In this document: positions 19,074 through 28,105 of the stretch, piece by piece
How the letters are laid out: every line of letters begins with the position of its first letter
Position numbering within the stretch: the first letter of the stretch is position 1
Assembly: GCA_021807675.1 (NCBI GenBank)
Contig: JAKBCR010000002.1
Coordinates: 1-64,000 of the forward strand
Reading direction: 5' to 3'
DNA: 64,000 bases
Source of the DNA: Pseudomonadota bacterium
GTDB taxonomy: Bacteria > Pseudomonadota > Gammaproteobacteria > Steroidobacterales > Steroidobacteraceae
Position numbers and translations under genes: made by a program
The notes under the pieces: generated by a model
Told to the model about the DNA's origin: nothing
Databases searched by the model: none
The model's input: only the letters and a program-made list of their open reading frames with translations

Positions 19074-19094
19074 CCCGTGAAGTTACGGGTTTTT
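19074..19094 (+). terminator. Orphan terminator-like hairpin upstream of the GGDEF-EAL gene
   Basis: CCCGT, six bases, ACGGG, then TTTTT on the plus strand. It lies in the divergent region between pcm and the GGDEF-EAL gene, where no plus-strand gene precedes it. It could end a short untranslated transcript or attenuate the downstream gene. The stem is short, so this may be chance. Confidence 0.3.
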
Positions 19095-19302
19095 GCGGCT
19101 CATGCCAAGCCGCATTGCGGTGAGATATGGTGAAATGCCGACGGGACGTCGGAGAGCTACGCTATGCTTCGGGCGTCCCCAACCCGGGCAACGAGAATAA
19201 TGAAAGCGATCCCGGACTGCCCCGATCGTCGTTACCATGAAGCCGCCGATATCCAGCTCTCGAACGGGCACGAAGCCTCCCCTGTCGCGCGGGAGTGACT
19301 GA

Positions 19303-19380
19303 ATGAGCCATTGGGAGCAATTACGCAGCGCTTGGCGGTGCCTTGGGCGGCGGGCGCAAGTCCCAGGGCGGGCCTCGTAA
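19303..19380 (+). CDS. Possible 25-residue leader ORF overlapping the GGDEF-EAL start
   Basis: ATG at 19303 with a good GGGAG eight bases upstream opens a 25-codon frame (MSHWEQLRSAWRCLGRRAQ..). It ends in TAA at 19378-19380, sharing a base with the ATG of the GGDEF-EAL gene (TAATG). The geometry suggests translational coupling. An alternative is that the main gene starts at the in-frame TTG 19311 and this is chance. Confidence 0.35.
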   Translation: MSHWEQLRSAWRCLGRRAQVPGRAS

Positions 19381-21683
19381 TGTCCGCCATCGCCCTGCTG
19401 TGCATCCTGCTGGCCCTCGCCGCAGCCGTTCTCCTCTGGCTCCACGTCGCGCAACGGCGTGAGTTGAAGGACGTCAGTCGGTTTTCGCAGCAGCTTCAGC
19501 GCATCGCGATCGGCGGCTCTCTCGCGGGTCGGCTGGAGCCAGGGGGCTCGAATCCGGAGCTTTCGGCGCTGGTCACGGCGATCAACCACCTGCTGACGCG
19601 TGCCGCAGCCGAGCGCGAGGGCGGCCGGGTGACGCCGAAGCTCTTCGCAGAGCTCGGCGAGCGGATTCACGAGGCGGTGCTGGTGCATCGCGAAGTCATT
19701 CTCTATGCCAACCGGCAGTTCGCCGCGCTGGTCGGTGCGGACCGTGCCGACCTCGCGGGAAGACGCTTGGGCGATCTCGTGGCACCCGAGTATGCCGAGC
19801 TGGTGAACGAGAACATCCGCCGGCGCCTGGCCGGGGAGCCTGCGGCGGAGCGCTACGAGGTCGAAGTCCCCGGCCGGGAAGGTCAGGTGACCCGGCTCGA
19901 GATCACCTCCGCGCGTGTGGATTACGAGGGGGGGAGCGCGCTGCTCGTCACGGGCGTGGAGATCCTGCCCACACAGACCGTCGAGGCGCTGCGGATGAAG
20001 AACGACGGCGACTCCGCGGCCTATCTGTTGGCTCTGAACTCCCTGGCAGAGGCCGTGATCGCCACGGACGTGGACGGCCGCATCACTTACCTCAATCCGG
20101 CGGCGGAGCGGCTCGCGGTGACGCCTGCCGAGCAGGCGATCGGCAGGACTCTGGAGGAGATCGTCGGACTGGTCGACGAGACTGACCGGCGACTGCTCTC
20201 CGACCCGGTGCGTCAGTCGCTCACGACCGGCGTCCCGGTGAGTCTCGGTCGCCGGGCCCTCCTGATCGCCCGCGAGGACGCCAGCGAGCGCTCGATCGAG
20301 CTGTCGGCGACGCCGATGCGCAATGCGAACGGCGAGCAGGTCGGCGCGGTGGTTCTGCTTCACGACGTCTCCGAGCAGCGCGGCCTCGCTCGGCAGATGT
20401 CCTACCAGGCGACGCACGATGCGCTCACGGGTCTGGTCAATCGGAGCGAGTTCGAGCGGCGCCTCGAGGATGCGGCCGACAGCGGCCACCGCGGCGACGG
20501 GCAGCATGTGTTGTGTTACCTCGACCTTGACCGTTTCAAGGTGGTCAACGATACGAGCGGCCATCTCGCCGGCGACAGCATGCTGCGCGAAGTGGCGAAG
20601 CTCCTGCGCGATGCGGTGCGCGACAGCGATACGGTCGGACGCCTGGGAGGCGATGAGTTCGGAATGCTGCTCATCGGCTGTCCGCTCGAGAAGGCGCGCC
20701 AGATCGCCGATGATGTCTGCCGCGCGGTGGGCGACCATCGCTTCGTGTGGCGGGACAGGATATTCAACATCGGGGTGTCCGTCGGCCTGGTGGAGGTCTC
20801 GCGAGAGAGCGGCACGCTCGAGGAGGTGCTCACCGCGGCCGATTCCGCTTGCTATGTCGCGAAGAAGCAAGGCTCCGGCCGGGTGGTGGTGTATTCGGCT
20901 CGGGATGAGGCGCTCGCGCGGCACACGGGCGAGATCCAGTGGCTGCAGAAGCTGCAGAGTGCGCTCAAGGAGAGCCGCTTTCAGCTCTTCTACCAGCCGA
21001 TCGTGCCGGCCCATGGCACCGACGGCGGCGGTCCGGCCATGGAAGTGCTGGTGCGCCTGCAGGATGAGGACGGGCACCAGGTGCCGCCGGTGGAATTCGT
21101 GCGAGCGGCCGAGCGGTACGGGCTGATGGGCCTCGTCGACCGATGGGTCGTGCAGACGACGCTCGCGGCGCTTGGGCGTGGTGCGTTACCGGTGCCGAGC
21201 GACCGCTGCGTTGCCATCAACGTTTCGGGGCAGACGGTCGCCGACTCCCAATTTCTCGAGTTCGTCGTCGAATGCCTGGACAGCACCGGGGTGACCCCAT
21301 TACAGGTGTGCTTCGAGATCAGCGAGACGGCAGTGATGGCCAACCTCGACCACGCGCGCCGCTTCGTCGGCGTCCTCCATGGCATGGGCTGTCAGTTCGC
21401 GCTGGATGACTTCGGCTCGGGTGTGGGGTCCTTCTCCAATCTAAAGAGTCTGCCGATGGATTACCTCAAGATCGACGGGTCATTCATCCGCAACCTGGGG
21501 CGAGACTCCGTCAACCAGGCAATGGTCACCGCGATGATCAAGCTGGCCCGCACTCTCAACTTCAAGGTGATCGCGGAGCAGGTCGAGGACAGCGCGGCTC
21601 TGGAGGCGGCACGACGGATGGGCGTCGACTTCGTTCAGGGCTACGCTATTGCCCGGCCGCAACCGCTGGCGATTGCCGCCTAG
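19380..21683 (+). CDS. Membrane-anchored PAS-GGDEF-EAL cyclic-di-GMP protein
   Basis: A 767-residue hybrid of diguanylate cyclase and phosphodiesterase. From the ATG at 19380 the order is one transmembrane helix (about 1-23), two PAS-like sensor regions (about 70-200 and 220-345), GGDEF and EAL. The GGDEF signature is intact (RLGGDEFGM, about 421-429) and an RxxD inhibitory site (RDSD) lies five residues before it. In the EAL domain the first motif reads EVLVR (ExLxR kept), with NVSG, FEISET, DDFGSG, KIDGSFI and IAEQVE, so phosphodiesterase activity is plausible. Both activities may exist. An in-frame TTG at 19311 would add 23 residues. The gene stands alone, and a full R3-R1 repeat follows it. 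Confidence 0.93.
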   Translation: MSAIALLCILLALAAAVLLWLHVAQRRELKDVSRFSQQLQRIAIGGSLAGRLEPGGSNPELSALVTAINHLLTRAAAEREGGRVTPKLFAELGERIHEAVLVHREVILYANRQFAALVGADRADLAGRRLGDLVAPEYAELVNENIRRRLAGEPAAERYEVEVPGREGQVTRLEITSARVDYEGGSALLVTGVEILPTQTVEALRMKNDGDSAAYLLALNSLAEAVIATDVDGRITYLNPAAERLAVTPAEQAIGRTLEEIVGLVDETDRRLLSDPVRQSLTTGVPVSLGRRALLIAREDASERSIELSATPMRNANGEQVGAVVLLHDVSEQRGLARQMSYQATHDALTGLVNRSEFERRLEDAADSGHRGDGQHVLCYLDLDRFKVVNDTSGHLAGDSMLREVAKLLRDAVRDSDTVGRLGGDEFGMLLIGCPLEKARQIADDVCRAVGDHRFVWRDRIFNIGVSVGLVEVSRESGTLEEVLTAADSACYVAKKQGSGRVVVYSARDEALARHTGEIQWLQKLQSALKESRFQLFYQPIVPAHGTDGGGPAMEVLVRLQDEDGHQVPPVEFVRAAERYGLMGLVDRWVVQTTLAALGRGALPVPSDRCVAINVSGQTVADSQFLEFVVECLDSTGVTPLQVCFEISETAVMANLDHARRFVGVLHGMGCQFALDDFGSGVGSFSNLKSLPMDYLKIDGSFIRNLGRDSVNQAMVTAMIKLARTLNFKVIAEQVEDSAALEAARRMGVDFVQGYAIARPQPLAIAA

Positions 21684-21690
21684 TTGGCTC

Positions 21691-21906
21691 AAAGTCCCTG
21701 CGGCGCGTTGCTCGGCCCCATGGCCCCATCTGGGCCTTGCCCCTCCGGGGCCGGCCAATGCCGTCAAAAATCGCTCCCGGCGATTCTGTGAGCGGGCGGC
21801 CCATTTACCAGTCCTTCCATCCCACGGCCGTTTCCCGGGCCGTGTCGTCTCGCGCTGACGGATCCAGGGGGGCGGCCCTGGGCGGCTCACTCCTCACTTG
21901 CTTTCG
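21691..21906 (+). repeat. Full-length R3-R1 repeat, copy c
   Basis: The R3 module comes first: TTGCTCGGCCC, GGGCC, CCCCTCCGGGGCCGGC and the hinge hairpin CAAAAATCGC/GCGATTCTG. The R1 module follows, with CCAGGG-GGGCGG-CCCTGG and the tail TCACTTGCTTTCG. The same module order is found at 52.4-52.65 kb on the other strand. The tail overlaps the last codons and stop of msrB. Confidence 0.8.
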
Positions 21907-22310
21907 GTCTTGGCGTCGAACTTCAGGGCGGCGCCGTTCATGCAGTAGCGTAGGCCGGTGGGTTGCGGGCCGTCGGGGAAGACGTGTCCAATATGTCCGC
22001 CGCAGCGCGAGCAGTGGACCTCGGTTCGCGTCATCAGGTGGCTATGGTCCTCGCGTGTTGCCACGGCTCCGGCGATGGGCTGAAAGAAGCTCGGCCAGCC
22101 GGTGCCACTCTCGAACTTCGCCTCCGATTGATAGAGGGGCTGGCCGCAACCGGCGCAGCGAAACACGCCGGCACGGTGCTCGTCGTTGAGCGTGCTGGTG
22201 CCGGCCCGCTCGGTACCGTGGCTGCGAAGCACGCGGTACTGCTCTGTCGTCAGCCCCGCGCGCCACTCTTCATCGCTCTTCTCGATCGCAAACTGCTCTT
22301 TGGTTTCCAC
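21894..22310 (-). CDS. msrB: Peptide-methionine (R)-S-oxide reductase MsrB
   Basis: Reduces the R-sulfoxide of methionine in oxidised proteins using thioredoxin. The 138-residue protein has the zinc site C52-x2-C55 and C100-x2-C103, FESGTGWPSFFQPI, CSRCGGHIGHVFPDGP and the catalytic Cys in GLRYCMNGAALKF (C123). No signal peptide, so cytoplasmic. The last residues TESK and the stop are formed by the tail of the overlapping R3-R1 repeat, suggesting the repeat shaped the gene's 3' end. It stands alone, convergent with the GGDEF-EAL gene. Confidence 0.96.
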   Translation of the reverse strand: METKEQFAIEKSDEEWRAGLTTEQYRVLRSHGTERAGTSTLNDEHRAGVFRCAGCGQPLYQSEAKFESGTGWPSFFQPIAGAVATREDHSHLMTRTEVHCSRCGGHIGHVFPDGPQPTGLRYCMNGAALKFDAKTESK

Positions 22311-22648
22311 GCCAGGCCACTCCCGAATGCTGAAGTCACGGGCGAGTGCAGCAGGTCGGCCGTGGCCTCGTCAAGCACCGGGGCTCATTGCCTTGCGTGG
22401 CGGTGCCTCGGGGAGCCGTGTTGTGCCGCTCCGGACAAGAAAACAACACAGGGATGGAGAGAAATGTTCCTTTTCAAATCAAAAAGTTGTCAGTGATTCG
22501 GGCTGTCGCAATGCCTTCGATGTCGACTGGTGCCAACGGCAAACCGCTGAATGCGTGGGCACGCTAACGGTGCAAGTTGGCCGCAGCCGTGGTAAGAAGG
22601 GCGCCCTATTTCATGCAAGAGGGCGAGGAGCACGGAGGCGTCCAGCGT
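22311..22648. other. Intergenic region, no firm gene
   Basis: Between the divergent msrB and the next small gene. Around 22460-22500 the DNA is clearly less GC-rich than its surroundings. A short plus-strand frame from the ATG at 22454 (MERNVPFQIKKLSVIRAV..) ends at 22567, but no family is recognised and an overlapping frame is about as good. It probably holds the promoters of msrB and of the downstream pair, and possibly a decayed gene. Confidence 0.5.
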
Positions 22649-22948
22649 ATGCAGCTTGCCCGTTTATGGCGTGAGCACCTTGCCGCAGGTTGTCCTCGCG
22701 AGCTCGCCGGCGTCGAGATAGCGGGCAGTGACGCTCGCACCCTCGATGCGGAGATCACGGCTTGCGTCAGCGCCCTCATTTGCAGGTCGATGACGGTGGA
22801 TGAGCGGATCGAGCGCCGGCTCGCGGAGATCAGCGAGGCGCTGTCGAGCAAGCAGGCGGAGGCGGAGGAGCCGGTCGCTGGATATTGCGCGCGGCTGAAT
22901 CGGCTCGTCGGAGCCATGCTGACGGAGTCGCGGGCGGGGCGGGCGTAG
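22649..22948 (+). CDS. Small hypothetical protein upstream of a response regulator
   Basis: I do not recognise this 99-residue protein. The ATG at 22649 is preceded by GGAGG ten bases upstream; the open frame extends to 22577 with another ATG at 22613. It is mainly helical and charged (VDERIERRLAEISEALSSKQAEAEEPVAGYCARLNRLVGAML) with no signal peptide or membrane segment. It lies 227 bp before, and in the same direction as, a single-domain response regulator, so a signalling link is possible but unsupported. It could be spurious, given how long chance ORFs become at this GC content. Confidence 0.5.
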   Translation: MQLARLWREHLAAGCPRELAGVEIAGSDARTLDAEITACVSALICRSMTVDERIERRLAEISEALSSKQAEAEEPVAGYCARLNRLVGAMLTESRAGRA

Positions 22949-23175
22949 CACGGCCCTTTGGCTTTCCATTCGGCTACGTTCCTTGCACGTGCTGGCTGGG
23001 CCGTGCACTGACCCTCCCTGGCGGCGGGGCCCCCGGGCCGCGTATTTCGCTGCGCTGTCCCTGCTCTGCGAAAGCCCATGCGCCGGCGCTCGCACGATTC
23101 TTGCTCAGCTTGGGCTGGGTAGGTGTCCAGGAGCACGCTGCTGTGGGATGCTCGAGTCTTGCAGGAGAGATTGTC

Positions 23176-23568
23176 GTGGAGGACTTGCCGCACGCGCAGG
23201 TGCCGCTCAAGGTTCTGGTGGTGGACGATCAGGTGGATTCCGCCGACGCAGTGGCCTGTCTGCTGTCGATGATGGGTCACGAAGTCCACACGGCCTACGG
23301 ACCCCACGAGGCCCTGGAGAAGTACCGGCAGGTGCGCCCCGAGGTCGTGTTCATGGATATCAGCATGCCGGAGCTGAGCGGCCTGGAGACTGCCGCGCGC
23401 ATTCGCTCCATGCCGGAGGGCACCTCTACCACCATCATCGCTCTCACCGGTCTCGGTCACGAGGCCGACCGGCGCCGCTCGCGTGAGGCGAGCATCGATC
23501 ACCACGTCGTCAAGCCCGCCTCGCCCGCCGTACTTCACAGGCTACTGAGCGGCATTCACCACGCCTGA
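23176..23568 (+). CDS. Single-domain response regulator (CheY-like receiver)
   Basis: A 130-residue receiver domain with no output domain. It has the acidic pair in VLVVDDQ, the phosphoacceptor in VVFMDISMPELSG, the switch Thr in IIALTGLG and the conserved Lys in HHVVKPAS. The GTG start at 23176 has AGGAGA seven bases upstream. No histidine kinase is adjacent; stand-alone receivers of this kind usually serve in phosphorelays or chemotaxis-like control. The partner cannot be told. An R1 repeat follows its stop. Confidence 0.88.
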   Translation: MEDLPHAQVPLKVLVVDDQVDSADAVACLLSMMGHEVHTAYGPHEALEKYRQVRPEVVFMDISMPELSGLETAARIRSMPEGTSTTIIALTGLGHEADRRRSREASIDHHVVKPASPAVLHRLLSGIHHA

Positions 23569-23579
23569 CCGCTGCGGCC

Positions 23580-23690
23580 GTCCGCAAGCAAGTGATTAAA
23601 GCGGCCCAGGGCCGCTCCCTGGGCCGCGAGATCGACCCCTGTACGTCGGCTGGCCGCGCACAAAGCGACGCCAGGCGACTTTGCGCCAAT
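23580..23690 (-). repeat. R1 repeat, copy d (short form)
   Basis: On the minus strand: hinge hairpin (23656-23688), GGCCAGCC, CTCGCGGCCCAGGG-AGCGG-CCCTGGGCCGC (perfect 11-bp stem at 23601-23627) and the tail TCACTTGCTT. The 27-base second hairpin is identical to that in the copy at 52.4 kb. It lies between convergent genes. Confidence 0.85.
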
Positions 23691-23693
23691 CGA

Positions 23694-25754
23694 CTAGAGC
23701 AAGGGGATCATCAACAGGGCGACGATGTTGATGATCTTGATCAGGGGATTGATGGCCGGGCCGGCGGTGTCCTTGTACGGGTCGCCGACTGTGTCACCGG
23801 TTACGGCGGCTTTGTGTGCATCGGAGCCCTTGCCGCCGTAGTTGCCTTCCTCGATGTACTTCTTGGCGTTATCCCAGGCGCCACCGCCGGTGGTCATGGA
23901 GACCGCGATGAAGAAGCCGGTCACGATGGTGCCGATGAGAAGACCGCCGAGTGCCTTGATGCCGGCGCCTGGGCCGAGCAGGTAGTTCATGACCACTACC
24001 AGCACGATGGGCACCACGATCGGCAACAGCGAGGGAATGATCATCTCGCCGATGGCGGCACGGGTCAGCAGGTCGACGGCCCGCGAGTAGTCGGGCTTGG
24101 CGGTTCCCTCCATGATGCCCTTGATCTCGCGGAACTGGCGCCGGACTTCGGTGACCACCGAGCCGGCGGCCCGTCCCACCGCCTCCATGGCGAGCGCGCC
24201 GAAGAGGTAGGGCACCATGCCACCGATGAAGAGCCCGATGATGACCGCCGGATCGGAGAGGGAGAAGGTCGTGAGCTTGCCGGCGGCCTCGAGGTTATGC
24301 GTGTAGTCGGCGAAGAGCACCAGCGCCGCAAGGGCCGCGGAGCCGATCGCATAGCCCTTGGTCACCGCTTTGGTCGTATTGCCGACCGCATCGAGCGGAT
24401 CGGTGATGTCGCGCACCTGCTTGGGCAGGCCCGCCATCTCGGCGATGCCGCCGGCGTTGTCGGTAATCGGGCCATACGCGTCGAGCGCCACGATCATGCC
24501 GGTCATCGACAGCATGGCGGTGGCGGCGATCGCGATGCCGTAGAGGCCGGCGCCGCTCGCCTCACCCAGCCTGAACGAGCTCCAGATCGCCAGGCACACG
24601 GCGATGACGGGCAGCGCCGTCGCCTTCATGGAGACGCCGAGGCCTGCGATGATGTTCGTCGCATGGCCGGTCTGCGATGCGGCGGAGATCTTGCGGACCG
24701 GGCTGTATTCCGTGGCCGTGTAGTACTCCGTGATGACGATGAGCGCGCCAGTGAGCCCGAGGCCGATGAGCGAGCAGCCGAAGAGCGGGTTGCCCTGCGC
24801 GGGCATCAGCGCGTGCGTGATGAAGTAGAAGCCGATCGCCGAGACGATGGCGGCGACGACGACACCCTTGTAGAGCGCGTTCATGATCTTGCCGCCCTCG
24901 CGGGCCGAGACGAAGAACGTGCCGATGATGGAGGAGACGATCGACATCGCGCCGAGGGCGAGCGGGTAAATGGCCGCGTGCAAGCCGGCAGCACGGCCCT
25001 GCTTCCCGAAAATCAGACCGCCCAGCAGCATGGTGGCCACCACGGTGACGGCGTAGGTCTCGAACAGATCTGCTGCCATCCCGGCGCAATCGCCAACGTT
25101 GTCGCCAACGTTGTCGGCGATCACCGCGGGGTTGCGCGGGTCGTCCTCGGGGATACCCGCTTCCACCTTTCCCACGAGGTCGGCGCCGACATCCGCGCCC
25201 TTCGTGAAGATGCCGCCGCCGAGCCGCGCGAAGATCGAGATCAGCGAGCCGCCAAAGGCGAGGCCCACCAGCGCGTGCAGCGCCGGCTCGTCGCCGATGA
25301 AGTGGCGCAGAATGGCGAAGTAGCCTGAGACGCCGAGCAGGCCCAGCCCGACGACCAGCATGCCGGTGATTGCACCGCCGCGGAACGCCACGGAGAGGGC
25401 GGCGTTGAGACCTCGCGTAGCGGCTTCGGCCGTGCGCACGTTCGCGCGCACGGAGATGTTCATTCCGATGTAGCCGGTCGCGCCGGAGAGGAAGGCCCCG
25501 ATGGCAAATCCTCCAGCGGTGGGCCAGCCGAGGAAGAAGCCGAGGAGCAGGAAGAGCACGATGCCCACGATGAGGATCGTGGTGTACTGGCGATTGAGGT
25601 ACGCCTGCGCCCCGGCCTGGATGGCGGCGGCGATCTCCTGCATGCGGGCGTTGCCGGTGGGCAGGCGCAGGATGGCGGTCATGGACACGACGCCGTAGAG
25701 AACGGCAAGTACACCGGCCGCGATCGCGGCCCACAGCCACGTGGTGGCATGCAT
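23694..25754 (-). CDS. hppA: Membrane-bound proton-pumping pyrophosphatase
   Basis: Hydrolyses PPi and pumps H+ across the inner membrane. The 686-residue protein has about 16 membrane segments and the substrate motif [29 protein letters not shown]. The segment [18 protein letters not shown] has Lys where potassium-dependent enzymes have Ala, so by the established A/K rule this should be the potassium-independent, H+-pumping class. It lies 147 bp downstream of the PPi-type phosphofructokinase gene on the same strand, suggesting a shared role in PPi-linked energy metabolism. The R1 repeat at its 3' end may help terminate or insulate transcription. Confidence 0.97.
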   Translation of the reverse strand: MHATTWLWAAIAAGVLAVLYGVVSMTAILRLPTGNARMQEIAAAIQAGAQAYLNRQYTTILIVGIVLFLLLGFFLGWPTAGGFAIGAFLSGATGYIGMNISVRANVRTAEAATRGLNAALSVAFRGGAITGMLVVGLGLLGVSGYFAILRHFIGDEPALHALVGLAFGGSLISIFARLGGGIFTKGADVGADLVGKVEAGIPEDDPRNPAVIADNVGDNVGDCAGMAADLFETYAVTVVATMLLGGLIFGKQGRAAGLHAAIYPLALGAMSIVSSIIGTFFVSAREGGKIMNALYKGVVVAAIVSAIGFYFITHALMPAQGNPLFGCSLIGLGLTGALIVITEYYTATEYSPVRKISAASQTGHATNIIAGLGVSMKATALPVIAVCLAIWSSFRLGEASGAGLYGIAIAATAMLSMTGMIVALDAYGPITDNAGGIAEMAGLPKQVRDITDPLDAVGNTTKAVTKGYAIGSAALAALVLFADYTHNLEAAGKLTTFSLSDPAVIIGLFIGGMVPYLFGALAMEAVGRAAGSVVTEVRRQFREIKGIMEGTAKPDYSRAVDLLTRAAIGEMIIPSLLPIVVPIVLVVVMNYLLGPGAGIKALGGLLIGTIVTGFFIAVSMTTGGGAWDNAKKYIEEGNYGGKGSDAHKAAVTGDTVGDPYKDTAGPAINPLIKIINIVALLMIPLL

Positions 25755-25901
25755 CAGGCTATCTCCCCCGGAACGATGAATGGCTTACAAAAAAGGCCGC
25801 GAACTATACCACGAGCCTCGAAAGCACCCAGCATGATGGCTGGCGATGCCGTGGTGGCCGGAGGGCGGGCGTGTAGAAAGCCCGGAGCACCGGCCGTGAG
25901 C

Positions 25902-27203
25902 TCAGGAAAGCTTGAATTCGGTCCGCAGCCGCTTGCGAACGGGTACTCCCTTGATGCGGACATAGTCGGGCAGGCCGTCGCGGTAGGGCGGATAGGCCTC
26001 GCCGGCGACCAGAGGCTCGAGATAGCGGCGGCACGCCTTCGTGATGCCAAAGCCATCCTCCGTAATGTACTCGCGGGGCACCTTCTTCTCGCGATTGGCC
26101 ACTTCCGCCAGAGGCACGTGGCCCACAGACCACTTGTACGGCTTGGACGCCCTGCGGACGATGACCGGCATGACGGCGTTCATTCCCTTGACGGCCAGCT
26201 CGACCGCCGCCTTGCCCACGGCGTAGGCCTGCTCCACGTCCACTTTGGAGGCGATATGCCGGGCCGAGCGTTGCAGATAGTCGGCGACCGCCCAGTGGTA
26301 CTTGTAGCCGTGTGCCTCGCGGATCATGTCAGCCACCACGGGGCCCACGCCGCCCAGCTGGGCATGACCGAAGGCGTCGCGGGTACCGGCTTCCGCCAGG
26401 AACTTGCCGTCGGGATAGGCGGTGCCCTCCGAGACCACCACAACGCAATAGCCGACCGTGGTGACGCATTGCTTGACCTTTTCCAGGAATCGCTCGCGCT
26501 CGAAGGGGATCTCGGGGAACAGAATGACGTGTGGCGGCTCTCCCGCCAGCGTGGAACGGACACCGCGCGTGCGGCCCGCGAGCCCGGCGGCCGCTGCAAT
26601 CCAACCGGCGTGCCGGCCCATCACCTCGAAGACGAACACCTTGGTCGAGGTCCGCGCCATGGAGGCGACATCGAGCGCCGCCTCGCGGGTGGATACCGCG
26701 ATGTACTTGGCCACGGAGCCGAACCCCGGGCAGCAGTCGGTAAGCGGCAGATCGTTGTCCACCGTTTTCGGCACGCCGACGCAGGTGATGGGGTAGCCCA
26801 GCGACTCGCCGATCTGCGAGACCTTCAGGGCAGTGTCCATGGAGTCATTGCCGCCGTTGTAAAAGAAATAGCCGATATCGTGGGCACGGAAGACCTCGAT
26901 CAGCCGCTCGTACTCCGCGCGGTTCTGCTCGATGCCCTTCAGCTTGAACCGTGCAGAGCCGAAGGCTCCGGCCGGCGTGTGCTTGAGCCCGCGGATGACG
27001 GCGGGACTCTCGCGGCTGACGTCGATCAGGTCCTCCGTGAGTGCGCCGACAATGCCGTCACGGCCGGCGTAGACCTTGCCGATGTAGCGCGATTGCCGCA
27101 TCGCGGTCTCGATGACGCCGCAGGCCGAGGCATTGATCACGGCGGAGACCCCGCCGGATTGTGCATAGAACGCGTTCCTTTTCTTGGGCGTCGCCTTTTT
27201 CAT
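25902..27203 (-). CDS. pfp: Pyrophosphate-dependent 6-phosphofructokinase
   Basis: Interconverts fructose 6-phosphate and fructose 1,6-bisphosphate with PPi as phosphoryl donor, working in both glycolysis and gluconeogenesis. The start MKKATPKKRNAFYAQSGG gives 433 residues. PPi use is inferred from PKTVDND (145-151, Lys replacing the Gly of ATP enzymes) and the phosphate-loop variant GGNDS (117-121; ATP enzymes have GGDGS). MGRHAGWIAAAAGLA and EGTAYPDG follow. It is encoded next to hppA, which uses the same PPi pool, and divergent from adk. No ATP-type pfk is in the window. Confidence 0.93.
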   Translation of the reverse strand: MKKATPKKRNAFYAQSGGVSAVINASACGVIETAMRQSRYIGKVYAGRDGIVGALTEDLIDVSRESPAVIRGLKHTPAGAFGSARFKLKGIEQNRAEYERLIEVFRAHDIGYFFYNGGNDSMDTALKVSQIGESLGYPITCVGVPKTVDNDLPLTDCCPGFGSVAKYIAVSTREAALDVASMARTSTKVFVFEVMGRHAGWIAAAAGLAGRTRGVRSTLAGEPPHVILFPEIPFERERFLEKVKQCVTTVGYCVVVVSEGTAYPDGKFLAEAGTRDAFGHAQLGGVGPVVADMIREAHGYKYHWAVADYLQRSARHIASKVDVEQAYAVGKAAVELAVKGMNAVMPVIVRRASKPYKWSVGHVPLAEVANREKKVPREYITEDGFGITKACRRYLEPLVAGEAYPPYRDGLPDYVRIKGVPVRKRLRTEFKLS

Positions 27204-27445
27204 AGCTTCGGGGGAATTCGTCGGTGAGGGGTGATTCCGAGGGAGCCGGCCGCGCGAGCGGCGCGCCCGCGAGAGGATACGCGGGCGGCTCTGAGCGCGG
27301 CAATCGCGAAGCGGGGAGCGCCTGCGGGCCACCCGGCAAGCGACCGGCCGCCGGCAGGCATCGCCTGCGCCCAGGTGTTTGACCTCGTCCCCTGGCGCCG
27401 GTAACGTGAACGGCCTTTTCGCAGTTTCAGGTCTCAATCAGTCTC

Positions 27446-28105
27446 ATGCGCATCGTCCTTTTGGGGGCCCCGGGATCGGGGAAGGGCACGCAGTCTCAGC
27501 GCTTGGTCGAGCGTCACGGCATACCGCAGGTGTCCACGGGGGACCTGCTGCGCGCCGCCGTGGGCAAGGGCACACCGCTCGGGCTGAAGGCCAAGGAAGC
27601 CATGGCGGCGGGCCGCCTGGTTGCCGACGAGATCGTGCTCGGCATGATCCGGGAGCGGCTTGCCGAGCCCGACACTCGAGGCGGCTTCATCCTGGATGGG
27701 TTCCCGCGCAATCTGGCGCAGGCTCGCGCCCTCGATCCACTGCTGCGCGAGATCGGTCAGCCGCTCGATGCCGTGGTGCAGATGGAGGTCGATTATGGCG
27801 AGCTGTCCCGCCGTATTGCCGGTCGCCGTACCTGCACCGATTGCGGGCGGGTGGCGAATCTCCTCACCTCGCCGCCAGACGAAGCGCAGAGCGAGACCTG
27901 TCCGAAGACCGGCAAGCCTCACCGCCTCTTCCAGCGCCCCGATGACAACGAGGCCACGGTGGCCGAGCGGCTGAAGGTCTACGATCAGCAGACCCGACCG
28001 CTGGTGGACTACTACCGCGAACAGGGCCTGCTGCGCACCATCGACGCCGAAGGCCCGGTGGCCGAGGTGGAGCAGCGCCTGGAAAGCGCCCTGCAGCGGG
28101 GCTAG
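27446..28105 (+). CDS. adk: Adenylate kinase
   Basis: Interconverts ATP, ADP and AMP. The 219-residue long-form enzyme has the P-loop GAPGSGKGT (7-15), the AMP-binding STGDLLRAA, FILDGFPRNLAQA, and a LID with Cys residues C130-x2-C133 and C152, as in zinc-binding LIDs. It ends four bases into the convergent rnd gene. It is divergent from pfp across a 242-bp GC-rich spacer (27204-27445) in which I saw no clear promoter or Shine-Dalgarno. Adk lies beside two PPi enzymes, so nucleotide and PPi economy cluster here. Confidence 0.97.
   Translation: MRIVLLGAPGSGKGTQSQRLVERHGIPQVSTGDLLRAAVGKGTPLGLKAKEAMAAGRLVADEIVLGMIRERLAEPDTRGGFILDGFPRNLAQARALDPLLREIGQPLDAVVQMEVDYGELSRRIAGRRTCTDCGRVANLLTSPPDEAQSETCPKTGKPHRLFQRPDDNEATVAERLKVYDQQTRPLVDYYREQGLLRTIDAEGPVAEVEQRLESALQRG

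Noticed and set aside
19028..19302. c-di-GMP (GEMM) riboswitch before the GGDEF-EAL gene
   Set aside because: I looked for the conserved core and tetraloop-receptor pattern and did not find it.
22346..22567. A 73-codon ORF upstream of the small hypothetical gene
   Set aside because: No recognisable domain, and an overlapping frame is equally plausible; noted only as part of the spacer.
22949..23175. Sigma-54 promoter before the response regulator (GG..GC in TGGCTGGGCCGTGCA)
   Set aside because: The GG-GC spacing is nine instead of ten bases, so it should not work as a -24/-12 promoter.
23592..25328. A 578-codon plus-strand ORF opposite hppA
   Set aside because: Antisense to a clear membrane pyrophosphatase; Asp/Gly/Arg-rich with no domain.
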